Shown here one piece after another: positions 59,813 through 64,000 of a stretch of DNA of 64,000 nucleotides (position 1 is its first letter; each line of letters begins with the position of its first letter). The notes beneath the pieces were generated by a model. It made no database searches, was not told the origin of the DNA, and saw only the letters and a list, made by a program, of their open reading frames with translations. Both the position numbers and the translations under genes were made by a program. Source of the DNA: Thermosynechococcus sp. HN-54. Its GTDB lineage: Bacteria; Cyanobacteriota; Cyanobacteriia; Thermosynechococcales; Thermosynechococcaceae. The DNA is taken from NCBI RefSeq assembly GCF_023650955.1, contig NZ_CP098039.1, positions 248,001 through 312,000 of the forward strand, read 5' to 3'.

Positions 59813-60604
59813 ATGACATATTGCTTGGGAATTCTCACTACATCAGGTTTGGTGATGGCGGCAGACTCTCGCACTAATGCGGGGGTGGATTATATCTCCA
59901 CCTATCAGAAGCTCTTTGATTTTTCGGTGCCGGGGGAGCGGGTAATTGTCATTTGTACCGCTGGTAACCTTTCAATTACTCAGGAAGTCCTCACACTCAT
60001 TCGCCGTGATCTCAAGGGGCAATTGGAGCACAGTCTCAACTCGCTACCCAACATGTATGAGGTGGCGCGTTATATCGGTGGGAAGCTGCGGGAAGTCACA
60101 GAAAGTCATCGGCCTTGGCTGGCCAAAGATAACATTGACTACCAATGCACATTTCTCGTGGGTGGACAAATTCGCGGTGAGGAACCTTATCTCTACCTCA
60201 TTTACAGCCAAGGTAATTTCCTGCAAGCGACCCCTGAAACTCCCTTTCTCCAGATTGGTGAAACAAAGTATGGCAAACCGATTCTCGACCGCACATTGCG
60301 CTTTGATACCCCCGTAGATGCGGCAGCCAAGTATGCGCTGCTCTCCTTGGATTCAACGATGAAATCCAATATCTCCGTTGGGCCGCCCCTTGACCTGATC
60401 ATGTACCGCACCGATAGCTTTGAAATCTGTCACCGCGCCGAATTTGTCCTTGGCGATCCCTTTTTGGTAAAGGTGCGGCAATTTTGGGAAGCCTCTCTAC
60501 GGCGCGCCTTTGAGGAAATGCCCGATATTGAATGGAATCGGCGACAGCCTTCCCCCACCTCCTCGATAGTCTTGCCGACATCGGAAACCCTGATTGGAGA
60601 GTAG
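59813..60604 (+). CDS. Anbu (ancestral beta subunit) proteasome-like protein
   Basis: The 263-residue protein has the Ntn-hydrolase beginning M-T-Y: Thr2 becomes the N-terminal nucleophile, with D18 (AADSR) and K33 (YQKLF) at the proteasome-like positions. Conserved blocks are TAGNLSITQEV and QIGETKYGKPILDR. Anbu assembles into helical or ring-like oligomers; its substrates are unknown. Its usual companions (alpha-E domain, ATP-grasp, transglutaminase-like) are not next to it here. A start at 59783 would hide the Thr and is rejected. Confidence 0.85.
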   Translation: MTYCLGILTTSGLVMAADSRTNAGVDYISTYQKLFDFSVPGERVIVICTAGNLSITQEVLTLIRRDLKGQLEHSLNSLPNMYEVARYIGGKLREVTESHRPWLAKDNIDYQCTFLVGGQIRGEEPYLYLIYSQGNFLQATPETPFLQIGETKYGKPILDRTLRFDTPVDAAAKYALLSLDSTMKSNISVGPPLDLIMYRTDSFEICHRAEFVLGDPFLVKVRQFWEASLRRAFEEMPDIEWNRRQPSPTSSIVLPTSETLIGE

Positions 60605-60616
60605 GTACAGCAGGTT

Positions 60617-61024
60617 ATGACCTCCCTTTCTTTAGACCAGCAAGTGGCCGCCCTTGGCATTGGTCAGATTCGGCAGCACCTGTTCCTGTGTGCGGATCAA
60701 ACGAAGCCGCTGTGCTGTGACAAGGCAGTGGGCTTAGAGGCATGGGAGTATTTGAAAAAACGCCTTAAGGAATTGGGTTTGGATCAACCGCGCCCAGAGG
60801 GCTGTATTTTTCGCACAAAGGCCAATTGCTTGCGCGTATGTCAACAAGGCCCCATTTTAGTCGTCTATCCCGAAGGTGTCTGGTATCACTCGGCAACACC
60901 GGCCGTTATTGAGCGGGTGATTCAGGAGCATGTGCTGGGGGGGCAGATTGTCCAAGAGTATCTATTGGCGTCACCACTGCCCGAAAGAGCAGGCGATCGC
61001 CCCACCAATAGCCCGCATGGGTAA
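60617..61024 (+). CDS. thioredoxin-like [2Fe-2S] ferredoxin
   Basis: The 135-residue protein fits thioredoxin-fold [2Fe-2S] ferredoxins: [12 protein letters not shown] (about 23-34) and [11 protein letters not shown] (about 70-80) supply the four cysteine ligands. Its core ends near residue 115. The last 39 residues overlap the convergent HTH-GrpE gene. It is 12 bp after Anbu and probably co-transcribed. The redox partner is unknown. Confidence 0.82.
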   Translation: MTSLSLDQQVAALGIGQIRQHLFLCADQTKPLCCDKAVGLEAWEYLKKRLKELGLDQPRPEGCIFRTKANCLRVCQQGPILVVYPEGVWYHSATPAVIERVIQEHVLGGQIVQEYLLASPLPERAGDRPTNSPHG

Positions 61025-61487
61025 TGCGCACAGGGGTTCCTTCCTCTAACGGTGCGCGATCGCTCTGGTGCTGGTGCGGATCAAAGGGGACACAGGCGCC
61101 GACCTCACCAATGCACTTGACCCCCCACTGCTCCACAAGTTGAAACACTGGCTTCACAAGGGGCAAAATTCCCTGGGCGGGTGCCGTAGGGTTTTGGCTA
61201 GCGGCGTAGGCAGCAGTGGGCCAGAACCGCAGGAAAGGTTCAAGAATTTGGAGGGCTTGGTGTTGCAGGGCGGCTTCAGGGGACGCTTCACCATAAAACC
61301 ACTGCCAAAACTCCAAGGGCGTCACCCCCAGAACTTGGGCAAGGTGTTCAAGGGTCTCTAGGCGCAAGCGGCGCAGTTCCCCTGACCAAATGGCATTGGC
61401 TTGGTGGCGGGTGAAGCCGTGGCGACGCAGTTGACTTTTGCGGGTAATGCCGACCATGGCGAGGCGGGCTTGCAGGCGCTGGCTCAT
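60906..61487 (-). CDS. HTH protein with GrpE-like C-terminus
   Basis: The 193-residue protein fuses a helix-turn-helix (residues 12-60: [19 protein letters not shown], then [12 protein letters not shown]) to a region resembling the beta domain of the DnaK exchange factor GrpE (about 122-172): [17 protein letters not shown] and [15 protein letters not shown]. The GrpE helical stalk is missing. It may regulate a target and touch DnaK, but neither is shown. It starts in an ATGA overlap with the MalK-like ATPase, and its 3' end overlaps the ferredoxin gene by 119 bp. Confidence 0.7.
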   Translation of the reverse strand: MSQRLQARLAMVGITRKSQLRRHGFTRHQANAIWSGELRRLRLETLEHLAQVLGVTPLEFWQWFYGEASPEAALQHQALQILEPFLRFWPTAAYAASQNPTAPAQGILPLVKPVFQLVEQWGVKCIGEVGACVPFDPHQHQSDRAPLEEGTPVRITHAGYWWGDRLLFRAVVTPIDTLGQSAPPAHAPESPAQ

Positions 61488-62656
61488 GGTTCTAGTCGCT
61501 GTCCAGTGGAGTAGTCAAAGAAGTGGAGGTGCTCTGGATCAGGACGCAAATACAGGCGATCGCCCCGCTGAATCGGCTGTTGCCCCGGTAGGCGTACCCG
61601 CAACGTTTCTCCTGTCGCAGTGAGGTGAACGCTCAAGCCCGTTTCATGGCCCAGGACTTCCACGAGATCCACTTGAATCGGCAGGGCATCGGTCTCTTCA
61701 GCCGTGGCCAACGCAAAATGTTCTGGACGAATGCCCAACCACGCCTTTGCTGTGGAGGGTAAGGGCAGGTTCAAGGACAGCTGCCAATCGTGGTACTGAA
61801 TCTTGCCTTGGTTGAGGGTCACGGCTAAAACGTTCATCGGCGGTGAGCCAATAAACTCAGCGACAAAGCGATTGGCAGGGCGTTGATAGAGGTCGAGGGG
61901 TGTAGCAATTTGTTGAATCTGACCTTGATGCAGCACCACAATGCGATCGCCCATCGTCATTGCTTCCGTTTGATCGTGGGTCACGTAAATTGTTGTAATG
62001 CCCAATTGCTGCTGAAGTTGGACAATTTGAGCGCGGGTTTCAGTGCGCAGCTTGGCATCAAGGTTTGACAGCGGTTCATCCATCAAAAAGACTTGGGGAT
62101 TGCGCGCCATGGCTCGTCCTAGCGCCACCCGCTGTTTCTGACCACCGGACAGTTGTTTGGGATAGCGGTAGAGCAAGTGCTCAATTTGCAGCATCTCCGC
62201 AATCTGCATCACCCGTTGGTGAATTGCCCGCTCACGGGGAAAGGAGAGTTGCAGGGGTTTGGGGAGCGATCGCGTCCAACGGGTTAGGGTGGCTTCAATA
62301 GGGGCAGGGAGCACACCATGCATCTGGGGGTTGCGGCGCAAGCCAAAGGCCAAGTTGTCATAGACCGTCAGGTGGGGATAAAGGGCATAGCTTTGAAAGA
62401 CCATGGCAATGTCCCGCGCTTTGGGCGGTAAACCATTGACCACGCGATCGCCCACCCAAATTGTGCCTGTGGTTGGCTCATCTAGACCCGCAATCAACCG
62501 CAGCAGGGTACTTTTGCCACACCCTGAAGGCCCCACCAGCACCAAAAACTCCCCAGCCGCCACATTGAGATCAATCCCTTGCAGCACCGTGACAGTACTC
62601 CCCCGCTGCGGGTCGCGATAGACCTTGGTCAGTTGTTCAAGGCGTACACCAGTCAC
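61484..62656 (-). CDS. MalK/UgpC-type sugar ABC transporter ATPase
   Basis: The 390-residue ATPase has Walker A GPSGCGKST (42-50), LSGGQKQR (169-176), Walker B VFLMDEP and an OB-fold regulatory C-terminus typical of MalK. About 33 extra residues (about 110-145, SLPKPLQLSFPRERA) are inserted in the helical domain compared with MalK. GTG 62656 is preferred to a longer ORF. No permease or binding protein is adjacent, so it is an orphan ATPase that probably serves transporters elsewhere. Confidence 0.85.
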   Translation of the reverse strand: MTGVRLEQLTKVYRDPQRGSTVTVLQGIDLNVAAGEFLVLVGPSGCGKSTLLRLIAGLDEPTTGTIWVGDRVVNGLPPKARDIAMVFQSYALYPHLTVYDNLAFGLRRNPQMHGVLPAPIEATLTRWTRSLPKPLQLSFPRERAIHQRVMQIAEMLQIEHLLYRYPKQLSGGQKQRVALGRAMARNPQVFLMDEPLSNLDAKLRTETRAQIVQLQQQLGITTIYVTHDQTEAMTMGDRIVVLHQGQIQQIATPLDLYQRPANRFVAEFIGSPPMNVLAVTLNQGKIQYHDWQLSLNLPLPSTAKAWLGIRPEHFALATAEETDALPIQVDLVEVLGHETGLSVHLTATGETLRVRLPGQQPIQRGDRLYLRPDPEHLHFFDYSTGQRLEP

Positions 62657-62725
62657 GATCGCTGTCCTAGAGATGCTGCGGCTAATTCGGTAGAATCCCA
62701 CACTAGGGGGAATCTGACAAGATGC

Positions 62726-62986
62726 CTAGGCAAGATGCAGCTTCAGGACTGAGCGGGGTGCCCGACGAACCCGCGCCCGAATTGTTGGCAGTCCGAGGCG
62801 TTGGCAAGCTTCGTAGCGATGGCATCCCGAAAAGCCATAGTATTGCCCTTCGACCTCAAGGACATCAATGGGTTCCTGCTGACCAATCTCGGCAATGGAA
62901 GCCATCAACGCTTCGACTTTGGCCGGATCCGTTTGCCGAATCAGGGGACGACGAATAGCATTGAGGGGCAAATCGATAACTCGCAT
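62726..62986 (-). CDS. srx: sulfiredoxin
   Basis: The 86-residue protein has the ParB/sulfiredoxin fold, with FSGCHRYEA holding the catalytic Cys55. It uses ATP to reduce the sulfinic acid of over-oxidised 2-Cys peroxiredoxins. It is divergent to the PhoX-like gene and 69 bp upstream of the ABC ATPase gene. Confidence 0.85.
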   Translation of the reverse strand: MRVIDLPLNAIRRPLIRQTDPAKVEALMASIAEIGQQEPIDVLEVEGQYYGFSGCHRYEACQRLGLPTIRARVRRAPRSVLKLHLA

Positions 62987-63131
62987 TGACTTATCCGAAC
63001 TCGTTATGACTTTATTTTAGCAAGCAATCTACAATCGGCAACAAAACTCCCTTGAATAACTTCCTAGATTTGCAGTAAGACAATAGGGGTCGGCTTTTAG
63101 CCGTCGGTTGTGGAGTTTAAATGTTTTTTTT

Positions 63132-64000
63132 ATGGGTTTGCAACGTCGTCGCTTCCTCACCCTTGCCGCCGCCGGTATGGGGGCAGCACTTTTTCCCCAA
63201 GGATTACAGCTTCTGTATCAGCGGGCAGCCCAAGGTGAACCGCTGACCACACGCGGATTTGGCCCTTTGGTCAAGGATCCCAATGGCCTGTTGGATTTGC
63301 CGGCAGGCTTTCAGTATCGAGTCTTCTCAAAGCTGGGCGATCGCCTGAGTGATGGTACCCCCGTCCCAACGCTCCACGATGGCATGGCCGCCTTCCCCGG
63401 CCCGGACGGTACAACCATTCTGGTGCGCAACCATGAAATGTACCCCGGACTCCCCCGTGCCTTTCAAGGGGTGGTGGCTCCCAAGGACCGGATGTATGAC
63501 CCCCTCGCCCCCGGTGGCACCACCACACTCGTGGTGAGCAAAGATCGGCAACTTCTCAAGCATTACGTTTCTTTGGCGGGTACCTCTCGCAATTGTGGTG
63601 GCGGCAAAACCCTTTGGGGCAGTTGGATTAGCTGCGAAGAAACGATTTCCACGCCCGAACATCCTGCCAACCGAGGCCCAGTGCAAAAACGCCACGGCTA
63701 CAACTTTGAAGTACCGATCAGTGCCCAAGGGCCAGTGACGCCAGTTCCCCTCAAGGCAATGGGGCGCTTTCAACATGAGGCGATCGCCATCGACCCGAAA
63801 ACGAATATCGTCTATCAAACGGAGGATCGCGGCGATAGTCTCTTTTATCGCTTTATTCCCAAGGAACCCACCAACCTTGCCGCCGGCGGCCAACTCCAAG
63901 CCCTGAAAATCAAACGCTACCCGAAGATCAACACCGGCCAAGATTTTCCCCTGCGCAAACCCTTCGAGGTGGAATGGGTGACTATCACCCAGCCTGACCC
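63132..64000 (+). CDS. Tat-exported PhoX/DUF839-type protein (3' end outside window)
   Basis: Read directly from the sequence: ATG 63132 opens 289 codons to the window end. A twin-arginine signal (QRRRFLTLAAAGMGAAL) targets folded export. The body shows LPAGFQYRVFSKLG, TILVRNHEMYPG, NCGGGKTLWGSWISCEETI and the GRFQHEAIAIDPKT segment, all typical of DUF839/PhoX phosphatases that bind calcium and iron. Alkaline-phosphatase activity is inferred. The gap to srx contains a small CGGCTTTTAGCCG stem near 63092-63104. Confidence 0.82.
   Translation, partial: MGLQRRRFLTLAAAGMGAALFPQGLQLLYQRAAQGEPLTTRGFGPLVKDPNGLLDLPAGFQYRVFSKLGDRLSDGTPVPTLHDGMAAFPGPDGTTILVRNHEMYPGLPRAFQGVVAPKDRMYDPLAPGGTTTLVVSKDRQLLKHYVSLAGTSRNCGGGKTLWGSWISCEETISTPEHPANRGPVQKRHGYNFEVPISAQGPVTPVPLKAMGRFQHEAIAIDPKTNIVYQTEDRGDSLFYRFIPKEPTNLAAGGQLQALKIKRYPKINTGQDFPLRKPFEVEWVTITQPD

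Overview
The window reads as a chromosomal segment of a unicellular, probably thermophilic cyanobacterium close to Thermosynechococcus. The evidence is an ndhA-ndhI-ndhG-ndhE cluster, a CCB2/CCB4-type cytochrome b6 maturation factor beside Ccs1 and HemF, an AcnB-type aconitase, pheS and pheT at separate sites, DUF3326 and 2Fe-2S proteins of cyanobacterial type, and very frequent GCGATCGC (HIP1) palindromes. The genus is an inference; no rRNA or tRNA gene was seen.

Layout. (1) 1-4900: edge of an accessory island on the minus strand. It holds a DUF1156 DNA methyltransferase translationally coupled to a HEPN/DUF499 ATPase that runs off the left end, preceded by a truncated ADP-ribosylglycohydrolase and a gene-poor stretch with hairpins like the ends of IS200/IS605 elements. 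(2) 4.9-13.5 kb: housekeeping genes, namely a glutamine amidotransferase, a RuvX-like nuclease, an RNase II/R enzyme, an ABC exporter, an unlisted 48-residue lipoprotein and a pseudouridine synthase. (3) 13.5-16 kb: a P-type ATPase lacking the usual CPx metal motif. (4) 16-25.5 kb: eno-rsmA converge on a long minus-strand run (UDP-xylose synthase, UDP-glucose dehydrogenase, rnhB, pheT, bioB, GIDE-domain protein). (5) 25.6-33 kb: a decayed esterase, pyrC, the ndhAIGE operon, an HtrA protease and DUF3326. (6) 33-36.3 kb: a tandem array of DUF2887-like (Rpn/PD-(D/E)XK) genes, two intact, one 5'-truncated and one 3' remnant, with a variable four-residue repeat. (7) 36.3-44.5 kb: a hormogonium-polysaccharide-type (hps) operon of one giant HpsA-like protein and four prepilin-like proteins. 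(8) 44.5-50.8 kb: copper ATPase, copper chaperone, Ccs1, HemF and a CCB protein, all on one strand, a set devoted to cytochrome, heme and copper supply. (9) 50.8-64 kb: L,D-transpeptidase, CPBP protease, pheS, ParA, acnB, a fluoride-exporter pair with a cation/proton antiporter, an Anbu proteasome-like protein, a 2Fe-2S ferredoxin, an HTH-GrpE fusion coupled to a MalK-like ATPase, sulfiredoxin, and the start of a Tat-exported PhoX/DUF839 protein.

Genes are tightly packed. Many same-strand neighbours overlap by ATGA, and convergent pairs often share a CTAG stop. The most interesting parts are the methyltransferase/HEPN-ATPase module, the mosaic DUF2887 array, the hps-type pilin operon, the HTH-GrpE fusion, the CPx-less P-type ATPase and the orphan Anbu.
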